Below are positions 22,939-30,142 of a DNA stretch of 64,000 bases, in pieces. Each line of letters starts with the position of its first letter. Position 1 is the first letter of the stretch. The stretch is from contig NZ_CP054143.1 of the NCBI RefSeq assembly GCF_013284055.1, positions 1,426,001 through 1,490,000 of the forward strand, given 5' to 3'. The position numbers and the translations under genes are program-made. The stretch comes from Deefgea piscis (GTDB lineage: Bacteria > Pseudomonadota > Gammaproteobacteria > Burkholderiales > Chitinibacteraceae). The notes below the pieces were generated by a model that saw nothing but the letters and a program-made list of their open reading frames with translations, made no database searches and had not been told where the DNA came from.

Positions 22939-23252
22939 ATGTGCGAAATGGCGCGGATGTAAAGCGCTGTAAGGGCGGGTCGTGACCCGTGCTGAACTGC
23001 AACATCCAGTCCTAAGCCGCAATCGATCCGAATTCGATGCAACCGTAGGGGGCAATGAGCTTTCGCCAATTGCACCGGCTTTGGCGTAAATTGAACCGAT
23101 CTTGGTGCGGATTGCTCAATGCTTGAATCTCATTGGCTTGGGTTATCTACCCACGGTAATTTGGCGCAATTCGCTTCGCTCATTGTCGCCAGCATGGCTT
23201 GCCATCGTTGTTTTTAAGATGCAGCTGGCTTTATATTGAATAAAATCTTCAA
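22939..23252. other. Gene-free stretch with three short palindromes (REP-like)
   Basis: No convincing gene lies here between the polA terminator and the 3' end of the MocR gene. Three small palindromes are visible: CGGGTC-GT-GACCCG at 22976-22989; GGGGCAAT...ATTGCACC at 23049-23076 (one mismatch); and GGCGCAAT...ATTGTCGCC at 23163-23190 (one bulge). The latter two resemble REP-type intergenic repeats built on GGTGCAAT arms. Whether they recur in the genome is unknown. Confidence 0.4.
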
Positions 23253-24677
23253 TCAAAGACATTTTTTGAGGGTATCGACTGCTGAGTTAATTTGAATATT
23301 ACTCAGCGATGCATACCCTAACAGCCAGCCGCTTTTTTTTCTTTCCCCCAAATAAAATTGCGACAGTGGTCGTAGCGCGAGGCCTTGCGCTTGGCCGGCT
23401 GCGGTCCATTGCGGTTCGCGGTGATGGTCGACTTCAACTGCAAATTGCAAGCCGCCGTTCACATTAACGGTTTGAATCAGCTCAGAGAGTGGTTGCAAGG
23501 CCGTGAGCAATAAATCTCGGCGGCTACGATAGAGCACGCGCATTTGCCGGATATGGCTGGCGAAATGCCCTTGGTGCATAAAATCGGCGGTAACAGCTTG
23601 CGCCAGTTGCGGTGTATGGCCGTCAAACGCGGCGCGCGCATTGACAAAGGCCGGTATTAAATCGGGCGGTAAAACGAGATAAGCGATGCGTAATGATGGA
23701 AACAGCACTTTGCTAAAGGTGCCGATATAAATCACGCGGCCTTGCTGATCTAGCCCTTGCAGGGCGGGGAGTGGGCGCTGCTCGTAGCTAAATTCGCTGT
23801 CGTAATCGTCTTCAATAATCCAGGCATGGTGCTGGGCAGCTTGCTCGAGTAAGGCCATGCGGCGGGGCAAACTCATTGTTACCCCAAGCGGGTATTGATG
23901 TGAGGGCGTTGTGTAGATTAGCTTGGGTGGCGATAGGGTGCTGGAAATCTCGGTGTTGAGACCATCGTGATCGACCGGTGCTGGAATGATTTTTGCGCCC
24001 GCCGAGAGCAGCGCGTTGCGTGCGCCCAAATACCCTGGTTCTTCGAGCCATACGGTGTCATTTGGATCAATCAGTAATTGGGCAATTAATTGCAGTGCTT
24101 GCTGCGAGCTGGTCAGCACTAAAATTTGCGCCGCATCACAAACCACGCCACGCGATTGCGCCAAATAGCCGGCAATGGCTTCGCGTAGTTCGGGCAGACC
24201 TTGCGAATCGCCATAACGCATCAAGCGCTCGCCGTCTTTTTTCCAGCGCTGTTGGGTCATTTTGCCCCACAACTCACGGGGAAACGCGGCAGGGTCGGGT
24301 TGGCCCGCAGTAAAAGCGGTGAATGGCGAGGTGGCATCGCGGCAGGTGCCGGCCTCAACCATCATTTTCCCGCGTTGTGATAAACCTGCGGCGGTTTTGC
24401 GCGGACGAGCTGGCTTGGGCTGCGCGGCAATGGCGACAAAACTGCCAACGCCCACTTGGCGATGCAGATAGCCTTCGGCCTCTAATTGCGAAAAAGCCAG
24501 CTCAACCGTGCTGCGTGAAATCGCCAAATCGGCTGCCAGCACGCGGCTGGCCGGCACTTTGCTTCCCAATGGCAAATACCCCGCCAAAATCGCCTTGCGT
24601 AAAGTTCGCGATAATTGTTCATACAGTGCTAAATCAGGTTGCGACTCGGCGGCAAATAAAGTGGGCAATGCGGACAT
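23253..24677 (-). CDS. MocR/PdxR-type transcriptional regulator (GntR HTH + aminotransferase domain)
   Basis: A 474-aa regulator fusing a GntR winged helix (about residues 15-85: LSRTLRKAILAGYLPLGSKVPASR ... ISRSTVELAFSQLEAEGYL in consensus terms) to a fold-type I aminotransferase domain. The PLP lysine is in YIGTFSKVLFPSLRIAY and an upstream IIEDDYDSEF motif is present. MocR proteins sense PLP or amino acids and usually control a divergent gene. Here the divergent neighbour is a four-gene operon starting at 25124, with a MITE-like element between. Direct and inverted TTGGTCT sites overlap its own start, suggesting autoregulation. Confidence 0.93.
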   Translation of the reverse strand: MSALPTLFAAESQPDLALYEQLSRTLRKAILAGYLPLGSKVPASRVLAADLAISRSTVELAFSQLEAEGYLHRQVGVGSFVAIAAQPKPARPRKTAAGLSQRGKMMVEAGTCRDATSPFTAFTAGQPDPAAFPRELWGKMTQQRWKKDGERLMRYGDSQGLPELREAIAGYLAQSRGVVCDAAQILVLTSSQQALQLIAQLLIDPNDTVWLEEPGYLGARNALLSAGAKIIPAPVDHDGLNTEISSTLSPPKLIYTTPSHQYPLGVTMSLPRRMALLEQAAQHHAWIIEDDYDSEFSYEQRPLPALQGLDQQGRVIYIGTFSKVLFPSLRIAYLVLPPDLIPAFVNARAAFDGHTPQLAQAVTADFMHQGHFASHIRQMRVLYRSRRDLLLTALQPLSELIQTVNVNGGLQFAVEVDHHREPQWTAAGQAQGLALRPLSQFYLGERKKSGWLLGYASLSNIQINSAVDTLKKCL

Positions 24678-24720
24678 TGGTCTGGCCTAGTTGGATAAAT
24701 TGGTCTGTAGCAAAAGACCA
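24676..24720. promoter_or_regulatory. Candidate MocR operator: direct plus inverted TTGGTCT repeats
   Basis: TTGGTCT occurs at 24677-24683 and again at 24700-24706. The second copy forms an inverted repeat TGGTCT-N8-AGACCA with 24715-24720. Combined direct and inverted repeats are the usual layout of MocR/PdxR binding sites. A further near match, TTGGTCA, lies beyond the MITE at about 25019-25025. Binding is inferred. Confidence 0.5.
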
Positions 24721-24741
24721 TTATGCCGTTATAGTAAATTG

Positions 24742-25015
24742 CCTAGGGTCTGTTGATGTTTAGTTTGCCAACCGCGTTTGCGCGGATTTTGGCCTGAGGC
24801 AAGGCACGAAGCGCGTAGCGTAGTCATTCTACGCCAGCGCTTTGTAACGCAGCATCAGGCCAAAATCCGCCAAACCCTGCGGGCTGGGCGCTTTTCGCGG
24901 CGACTCTGTGTTGTAGCAAGCTCACATAGAATGACTATGCATCGCTTACTACGCCTTGATTCGCCGCGAAAAGCACTCCAGCGCGGCGGGAAACCAAACG
25001 TCAACAGACCCTAGG
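24742..25015. mobile_element. MITE-like non-autonomous element, 274 bp, long terminal inverted repeats
   Basis: The left end CCTAGGGTCTGTTGA (24742-24756) is exactly inverted at the right end (25001-25015), and similarity continues inward for about 15 more bases with mismatches. The interior holds two long imperfect hairpins: one bounded by GCGGATTTTGGCCTGA and its inverse (about 24780-24870), the other by GCTTTTCGCGGCGA and its inverse (about 24890-24975). No coding capacity is seen. If the flanking CTAG is a target duplication, the element proper is 24747-25010; CTAG is palindromic, so this cannot be decided. No transposase with such ends is in the window. Confidence 0.75.
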
Positions 25016-25123
25016 TAGTTTGGTCAGCAGCAGTGTTGGTTTCTTGACTTGAATCTGAATGTTGACTGCTTTGATCGCAGTGCGCGTTGGCGCTTGCGAA
25101 TGATTTGATTAAAGGAAATCAGC

Positions 25124-25537
25124 GTGCGGGATGTTTTATTGTTGGTGCATTTTTTGGGTTTGGTGCTTGGAGCAGGTTCTGGCTTTGCGTTGTTTTTTAT
25201 TGGCCATTTGGCGCAGCGTTGGCCAGCAGAGGCTAGGCGCGAGACGATGGTGCGCTTGTTTGCGCTGCGCTATGCCTCGTATGTTGGTTTATTGCTGTTA
25301 GTGCTGTCGGGCGGCGCTTTATTGCGGCCTTACAGCACACAGTTAGCGCAGATGCCGTGGCTGTGGGTCAAAGCGCTTGCGGTCACGGTGATTGTGATTT
25401 GTGCCGTGCTCGGGGTATGGCGGATGCGACAAGTGCCGCAGCAACCGGCGGCGTTATTGCGCTTGCCGATATTGGGTAAAGTCAGTTTGGCCGCCAGTGT
25501 GTTGGCGATTTTGGCTGCGGTAATGGCGTTTTCTTAA
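25124..25537 (+). CDS. Small integral membrane protein (DUF2269-like)
   Basis: A 137-aa hydrophobic protein with four predicted membrane helices (about residues 3-27, 48-68, 79-99 and 115-135). It starts at GTG 25124, chosen for AAAGGA 7 nt upstream. Helix arrangement and the N-terminal LLLVHFLGLVLGAGS resemble DUF2269/CopD-like small membrane proteins, but the function is not recognised. It is first gene of a probable operon with rhodanese, PaiB-like and GNAT genes, divergent from the MocR regulator. Confidence 0.75.
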   Translation: MRDVLLLVHFLGLVLGAGSGFALFFIGHLAQRWPAEARRETMVRLFALRYASYVGLLLLVLSGGALLRPYSTQLAQMPWLWVKALAVTVIVICAVLGVWRMRQVPQQPAALLRLPILGKVSLAASVLAILAAVMAFS

Positions 25538-25590
25538 GGGCAGCGGTTTGCTGAGTGATTGGGTGCTTAATGATCAATGGGGAGAGAAAA

Positions 25591-26028
25591 ATGAGTGCAG
25601 TATTAGCCAGTGGTTTAGCAACGGCGAGTGAGTCAGCGCAGTTTTTTGCCGCGCAATTGCAGTTTCGTACTGATGCCGCGGATTTGGCGGCGGATTTAAT
25701 CGCGGCTCAAGCACAGATTGTGGTGATTGATACGCGCTCAACGGCGGCGTATCAGGCGGGGCATATTCCCGGCGCTGTGAGTGTGCCCCATCGTACGATG
25801 ACTGTTGAATCCACCGCCAATTGGGATCGTCAGCTGGTATATGTGTGTTATTGCGACGGTATCGGTTGCAATGGCTCGACATGGGGCGCGTATAAATTGG
25901 CCAAGCTGGGGTTTCAGGTGAAAGAACTCATCGGCGGTTTGCGCTATTGGCAGCAAGATGGTTATGCCGTAGCGACGGGCGATGCTGCTGGGGTATTGAT
26001 GGCTAACACAATTGATTGCGAGTGTTGA
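25591..26028 (+). CDS. Rhodanese-like sulfurtransferase
   Basis: A 145-aa single-domain rhodanese, starting at ATG 25591 with GGGGAGAG just upstream. The domain covers nearly the whole protein: VIDTRSTAAYQAGHIPGAVSVPH near residues 49-71, then the active-site loop DGIGCNGST, then KELIGGLRYWQQDGY. In this subfamily the catalytic cysteine is the one in GCNG. It transfers sulfane sulfur to an unknown acceptor. It is second gene of the operon; the PaiB-like gene starts one base after its stop. Confidence 0.88.
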   Translation: MSAVLASGLATASESAQFFAAQLQFRTDAADLAADLIAAQAQIVVIDTRSTAAYQAGHIPGAVSVPHRTMTVESTANWDRQLVYVCYCDGIGCNGSTWGAYKLAKLGFQVKELIGGLRYWQQDGYAVATGDAAGVLMANTIDCEC

Positions 26029-26029
26029 T

Positions 26030-26638
26030 ATGTATACCCCTCCACATTTTGCAGTAACAGATCGTTCGCGCTTATTACATTTAATTGCGGCACATCCGCT
26101 GGCGAGCTTGGTGCAATCGACCAAGGCTGGGCTGAGCGCCAATGTGATTCCGCTGTATTGGGTGGATGATGGCTCTGAATTGGGCGTATTGCGTGGTCAT
26201 GTAGCGCGAAAAAATCCGCTATGGCAAGAGGCCGATTCAGCCATATTGGCGCTGTTTCAAGCGGGGAATGGCTATGTGTCGCCGTCATTTTATCCAAGCA
26301 AAGCGAGTGATCCGCGCGTGGTGCCAACGTGGAATTATGCGCTGGTGCAAATCAAAGGGGCTTTACGCGCCATGGACGATACGGCTGAAGTTCGCGCCAT
26401 TGTGTCGCACATGACGGCGCAGCATGAAGCTGGGCGCGAACGGCCTTGGCATATCGACGAAGCACCGGCGGATTTTATGCAAAAAATGCTGGCGGCGATT
26501 GTGGGGATTGAAATCAAGATTGAACAAATTAGCGGTAAATTTAAGCTCAGCCAAAATCAAAGCGCAGAAAATCAAGCGGGGATTGCCGCGCAATTGGCGG
26601 CGCCTTGGGCGCGAGGAATCATCGATGCCAATCAATGA
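26030..26638 (+). CDS. PaiB-like FMN-binding protein
   Basis: A 202-aa protein from ATG 26030 (MYTPPHF, the conserved PaiB N terminus), one base after the rhodanese stop. Recognisable PaiB features are HPLASLV near residue 28, GYVSPSFYP, VPTWNYALVQIKG and the C-terminal GIEIKIEQISGKFKLSQNQ. Family members bind FMN with a flavin-reductase-like split barrel. In Bacillus, PaiB was described as a negative regulator of sporulation and protease genes, but biochemical activity in proteobacteria is unclear. Its stop overlaps the GNAT start by 14 bases. Confidence 0.9.
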   Translation: MYTPPHFAVTDRSRLLHLIAAHPLASLVQSTKAGLSANVIPLYWVDDGSELGVLRGHVARKNPLWQEADSAILALFQAGNGYVSPSFYPSKASDPRVVPTWNYALVQIKGALRAMDDTAEVRAIVSHMTAQHEAGRERPWHIDEAPADFMQKMLAAIVGIEIKIEQISGKFKLSQNQSAENQAGIAAQLAAPWARGIIDANQ

Positions 26639-27356
26639 ATTTAACCAGCCGGTGGGTGACATCGTTGCCGATTGGCAGGGGGCGCCTTTTCCGCCATGGC
26701 GGGTGTTGCAAGGTTGGGGTTGCCGCGTCGAGCCACTGAATGCGGTGCAACATGCCGCCAGTTTATGGCAGGCATTTAGCGCCGATAGTGGCGCCTTATG
26801 GACGTATTTTAGTGCTGGCCCGTATGCTGATTTGGTGGCGTTTGAGCATGAATTAAGCCAGCGCGCACAGCTACAAGACCCGCAGTATTACGCGATTGTC
26901 GATGCGCAATCGGGGGCGGCCTTGGGTTTGGCGGCGTATTTACGCATTGCGCCGCAAGCGGGGTCGATTGAAATCGGCTGGCTGCATTTTTCGCCGGCGC
27001 TACAAGGCACGCGCTTGGCCACTGCGGCGATGGTATTGCTGATGCAAAACGCTTTTGCACTGGGCTATCGGCGCTATGAATGGAAGTGCAATGCGCTCAA
27101 TGCGCCATCACGGCGAGCCGCGCAGCGTTTAGGTTTTAGCTTTGAAGGGATTTTTCGGCAAGCCGCCGTGAATAAAGGCCGCAATCGAGACACCGCATGG
27201 TTTTCGGTGATCGACACCGAGTGGTCGGCTTTATCGGCGGTGTTAATCGCTTGGTTAAATGACGACAATTTTGCCGCCAATGGCCAGCAAAAACAGTCGT
27301 TATCCACGCTAACTTGGCCCTTAGTGGCTCAGCGTGATCCAATTAGCGCGGCATAA
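26625..27356 (+). CDS. GNAT N-acetyltransferase (RimJ/RimL-like)
   Basis: A 243-aa acyl-CoA N-acyltransferase starting at ATG 26625 inside the end of the PaiB-like gene (AGGA 7 nt upstream). The GNAT fold is visible from IEIGWLHFSPALQGTRLATAAMVLLMQNAF (acetyl-CoA loop region, about residues 115-145) to NAPSRRAAQRLGFSFEGIFRQ. The substrate is not predictable; relatives acetylate protein N termini, spermidine or small amines. It is last gene of the operon, ending 7 bp from the convergent EamA gene. Confidence 0.88.
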   Translation: MPINEFNQPVGDIVADWQGAPFPPWRVLQGWGCRVEPLNAVQHAASLWQAFSADSGALWTYFSAGPYADLVAFEHELSQRAQLQDPQYYAIVDAQSGAALGLAAYLRIAPQAGSIEIGWLHFSPALQGTRLATAAMVLLMQNAFALGYRRYEWKCNALNAPSRRAAQRLGFSFEGIFRQAAVNKGRNRDTAWFSVIDTEWSALSAVLIAWLNDDNFAANGQQKQSLSTLTWPLVAQRDPISAA

Positions 27357-27363
27357 GCTCAAG

Positions 27364-28236
27364 CTATTCGCTGATGGGTATTGCTGGCACTAGCGCAATC
27401 AGCAATGCGGCCAGCAAGATACCCATGCCACCTAGCCACTGCACCATGGATAAATGTTCGCCCAGTATCAATGCGGCGAGTAACACGCTAACGACGGGCT
27501 CTAAGGTCGACAGCGTTGCCGCTTCGCTGGCGGATAAATAATCTAAACCAGCCAAAAAGGCAAAAATCGCCACCACCGTTGAAATTAAAGCAATCGCCAC
27601 CGTCGCCGACCAGCTTGCCGTCGTGGTTGGCCAAGTGGGGCTGCTCCAGAGTGTGCTTAGCCACAAGCTGCCCGCTGCTGACAGCATCACCACAGTGGCG
27701 GCCGGTAAAGCACCGACACTGCGGCTTAATCGGCTACCAGCAATGATATAGGCGGAATACACCACGGCGGCAGACAGACCAAAGACGATGCCTAGCCATT
27801 GTCCATTGGCAGGGCCAATGGTGAGCATCAGACTAAAGCAAGCTAAACCTAAGGCGGTCAGCGTATACATCGATAGTTTTTCTTTCCACCACCATGCACA
27901 GGCCAGTGTGACCAATACGGGATACACATAGAGTAGCAAAGCCGCTAAAGCAGCCGAGCCGTGACGGAGCGCGGAAAAATAACAAAAAGCTTGCCCGACA
28001 TAAGCAACCCCACCCATGACCATCAGGCCGAGCAAAGTGCGTCCGCGTGGCCATGCTGCTCGGCGTATTAGCATAATCATGAGCATGACTAAACCGGCGA
28101 GCGTAAAGCGAATCAGCAGTAAGCCTTGGGTATTGATGCCGCTATCGAAGGCCCAACGACCAAAAATCGGCATCCAGCCAAAAGCCACGGCGGATAAAAT
28201 AATCAAGAAAATACCGTTACGGCGCTCAATAGTCAT
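27364..28236 (-). CDS. EamA/DMT-family transporter
   Basis: A 290-aa inner-membrane protein with about ten hydrophobic helices in two EamA repeats (about residues 6-135 and 145-280). It belongs to the drug/metabolite exporter superfamily, often exporting amino acids or metabolites; the substrate is unknown. Start 28236 (MTIERRNGIFLI) is preferred; an in-frame TTG at 28260 has no better ribosome site. The second half contains LSASEAATLSTLEPVVSVLLAALILGE, typical of the family. Confidence 0.9.
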   Translation of the reverse strand: MTIERRNGIFLIILSAVAFGWMPIFGRWAFDSGINTQGLLLIRFTLAGLVMLMIMLIRRAAWPRGRTLLGLMVMGGVAYVGQAFCYFSALRHGSAALAALLLYVYPVLVTLACAWWWKEKLSMYTLTALGLACFSLMLTIGPANGQWLGIVFGLSAAVVYSAYIIAGSRLSRSVGALPAATVVMLSAAGSLWLSTLWSSPTWPTTTASWSATVAIALISTVVAIFAFLAGLDYLSASEAATLSTLEPVVSVLLAALILGEHLSMVQWLGGMGILLAALLIALVPAIPISE

Positions 28237-28337
28237 TGAATGTGCGGCAAAAGTGAACAATCAACGAGTATGTCAAACAAGCATGCCAAATGACTAATTG
28301 ACGACGGCGGTTGTTGTAACGGCGTATGGCGTAATCA

Positions 28338-28366
28338 AAAAAAATCCCGCCATGGTTGGCGGGATG
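28338..28366 (-). terminator. Rho-independent terminator after uppP
   Basis: Stem ATCCCGCC / GGCGGGAT (28345-28366) followed, in the minus direction, by a run of T (plus strand A-run 28338-28345). It lies about 100 bp downstream of the uppP stop. The 28270-28468 interval holds nothing else that I can support. Confidence 0.8.
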
Positions 28367-28468
28367 AGTTTGAAACTAGACCGAGGGTTCTCGTCGCGGA
28401 CTGCGACGGTAAAACCGCTGTGCCGCAGGCAATTAAACCCAGCAACACGGCAGCTGAATAATGGCCAA

Positions 28469-29293
28469 TTAAGCCGTCCAGTTCACCAAACCAAAATACC
28501 ACGTGCCCAATACCACTAAGCCAAAGGCGATGCGATACCAAGCGAAGACGATAAAGGTATGTGTTGAGATGAATTTGATTAAGGCGCGGATGGCAATAAA
28601 GGCGAAAACAAATGACGCTAAAAAGCCCACGGCAAACACGCCAAAGTCGTCCATGCTCAGCTCATTACGGTGTTTGAGTAGGCTATAAATCGACGCGGCG
28701 CCAAGCGTAGGAATCCCCAAAAAGAATGAGAATTCGGTCGCCGCTTTGCGCGATAGGCCTAAAAACATGCCGCCAATAATGGTTGCGCCCGAACGGCTGG
28801 TGCCGGGAATCAAGGCCAAGCATTGGCAAAGACCGACTTTGATGGCGTCTTTCAGGCTGATGTCGTCCACCGTGGCAACGGTGATTTTATGCTGGCGCTT
28901 TTCGGCCCATAAAATAATCAAACCGCCAATGATAAACATGCTGGCAACGGGAATCGGTTGAAATAAATGCGCTTTAATCGTTTTGCTAAATAACAAACCC
29001 AAAATGGCCGCAGGAATAAAGGCAATGACGATGCCTAAAAATAAATTGCGCTCATTGCCCGGACGCTGAATGCCCGATAGCGTGGTGCAGAGTTTGGCGC
29101 GGTATTCCCACATCACGGCCATCATCGCGCCAAGTTGAATAAAGATTTCATAAACGTCACGTTTCTCTTTGCTCAAAAAATTGAGCAAATCGCCAGTTAA
29201 AATCAAATGACCGGTCGATGAGATTGGCAGGAATTCAGTAATCCCTTCAACCAAACCCATGATGAGGGAATGAAATAATAAAATCGGATCCAT
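28469..29293 (-). CDS. uppP: Undecaprenyl-diphosphatase
   Basis: A 274-aa integral membrane phosphatase (BacA/UppP) that recycles the C55 lipid carrier used for peptidoglycan and other surface polymers. Both conserved motifs are intact: GLVEGITEFLPISSTGHLIL near residue 14 and PGTSRSGATIIGG near residue 163. About eight membrane helices are predicted. Length matches the family. Single gene with its own terminator. It supplies the carrier for the MraY/MurG steps encoded at the other end of the window. Confidence 0.97.
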   Translation of the reverse strand: MDPILLFHSLIMGLVEGITEFLPISSTGHLILTGDLLNFLSKEKRDVYEIFIQLGAMMAVMWEYRAKLCTTLSGIQRPGNERNLFLGIVIAFIPAAILGLLFSKTIKAHLFQPIPVASMFIIGGLIILWAEKRQHKITVATVDDISLKDAIKVGLCQCLALIPGTSRSGATIIGGMFLGLSRKAATEFSFFLGIPTLGAASIYSLLKHRNELSMDDFGVFAVGFLASFVFAFIAIRALIKFISTHTFIVFAWYRIAFGLVVLGTWYFGLVNWTA

Positions 29294-29509
29294 GCTGGTG
29301 CTCAGTGGGTTGATAGATGGGGTGGGATTATAAGCGGCTGCGGGGGTGATATTGTAATTTGTCGGTAAAAATATCGCAGCATCGATTTTCTGTTGTGATG
29401 GCTTGCCATCTGGCGTGAATGCGGAGCTGGTTTAGCTCGACAGGATGGCGATCAAAGCTTGAAGGTTTCACTACTCTTTGTGAATATTTACACCAGACTT
29501 GTTAAAGTC

Positions 29510-29611
29510 TATCTCTGTCCCCAGTTTTGATAGGGAGAGTGCAAGGCGTAAATACATTTTGTTCATCTCCTCCCTGATTTGATCGGGCACCTTGGGTGCC
29601 CGTTTTTTTTG
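29510..29611 (+). ncRNA. Candidate small RNA with CUCCUCCC motif
   Basis: The 397-bp gap between uppP and dciA (both minus strand) contains a plus-strand terminator with no gene in front of it: stem CGGGCACC / GGTGCCCG with 3-nt loop (29584-29602), then eight T. A possible promoter is TTTACA (29487-29492), 17 nt, TATCTC (29510-29515), giving a transcript of about 90 nt. It has a 5' hairpin pairing CTCT and CCC with GGGAGAG (about 29514-29539) and an apparently unpaired CTCCTCCC at 29567-29574, complementary to Shine-Dalgarno sequences. I see nothing further in 29294-29480. Confidence 0.5.
29584..29610 (+). terminator. Strong rho-independent terminator of candidate sRNA
   Basis: Perfect 8-bp GC-rich stem with a 3-nt loop and eight downstream T on the plus strand. 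The nearest genes on either side are on the minus strand, so it must end a plus-strand RNA starting inside the gap. Confidence 0.85.
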
Positions 29612-29690
29612 CCTGTTATCTATAGCATCGGCCAATCATCCGACATGGCCGTACAGGGCTACAGACACTTAACAATGAGCCCAGCAGATT

Positions 29691-30128
29691 TTAGCGGCGA
29701 TGATGTTTGAGCAGGCTCGCTAGCGCGGCTTTGAGTGCAGGATCATCGACTTTTTGACTTAGCTCATCAATCGCTGTTTGCGCTGCCTCAGGGATTTGTA
29801 AGTTCTTGGTTTGAATCGGGTTTCCATGTTGTAATGCAACTTGCACCTTGGGCTTAATTGCGGTAGCGTGCCAACCGGCCGCGTCTAATGCGCGCAAAAT
29901 ATCCGGCGCAGCTTGTCGTAGGCGCGTTCCGGCAGCGCTAAAGGGCACGGCGATCATCAGCTCAGTGCCGGCCCAAGCGACGCCTTGGCAGACATTGGCC
30001 ACTTCGGGCGGCAGCGCGCCGCGAACAATGTCCAAAATTTGATTGAGTGTGTCGACCTGTTGCACCAAACGTTTGAGTTGAAAATCACGATGGAGCAAGC
30101 GGTCAAATGAGGGGTTTTTATGATACAT
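29691..30128 (-). CDS. dciA: DciA-like (DUF721) helicase-loading protein
   Basis: A 145-aa protein. The N-terminal half is the DUF721/DciA domain (SFDRLLHRDFQLKRLVQQVDTLNQIL ... ELMIAVPFSAAGTRLRQAAPDIL, given in part). DciA is the ancestral bacterial loader/operator of the replicative helicase DnaB where DnaC is absent. The C-terminal tail is basic and probably flexible. It is divergent from the M23 peptidase gene with only 14 bp between the two start codons. In many betaproteobacteria the order is lpxC, dciA, M23 peptidase, secA after ftsZ; here the trio is separated from ftsZ. Confidence 0.82.
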   Translation of the reverse strand: MYHKNPSFDRLLHRDFQLKRLVQQVDTLNQILDIVRGALPPEVANVCQGVAWAGTELMIAVPFSAAGTRLRQAAPDILRALDAAGWHATAIKPKVQVALQHGNPIQTKNLQIPEAAQTAIDELSQKVDDPALKAALASLLKHHRR

Positions 30129-30142
30129 AAGCAGCGCATCGT

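Noticed and set aside
24742-25015. Correia repeat of Neisseria
   Set aside because: The ends do not match the TATAG-type Correia termini and the internal structure differs; it is a different MITE-like element.
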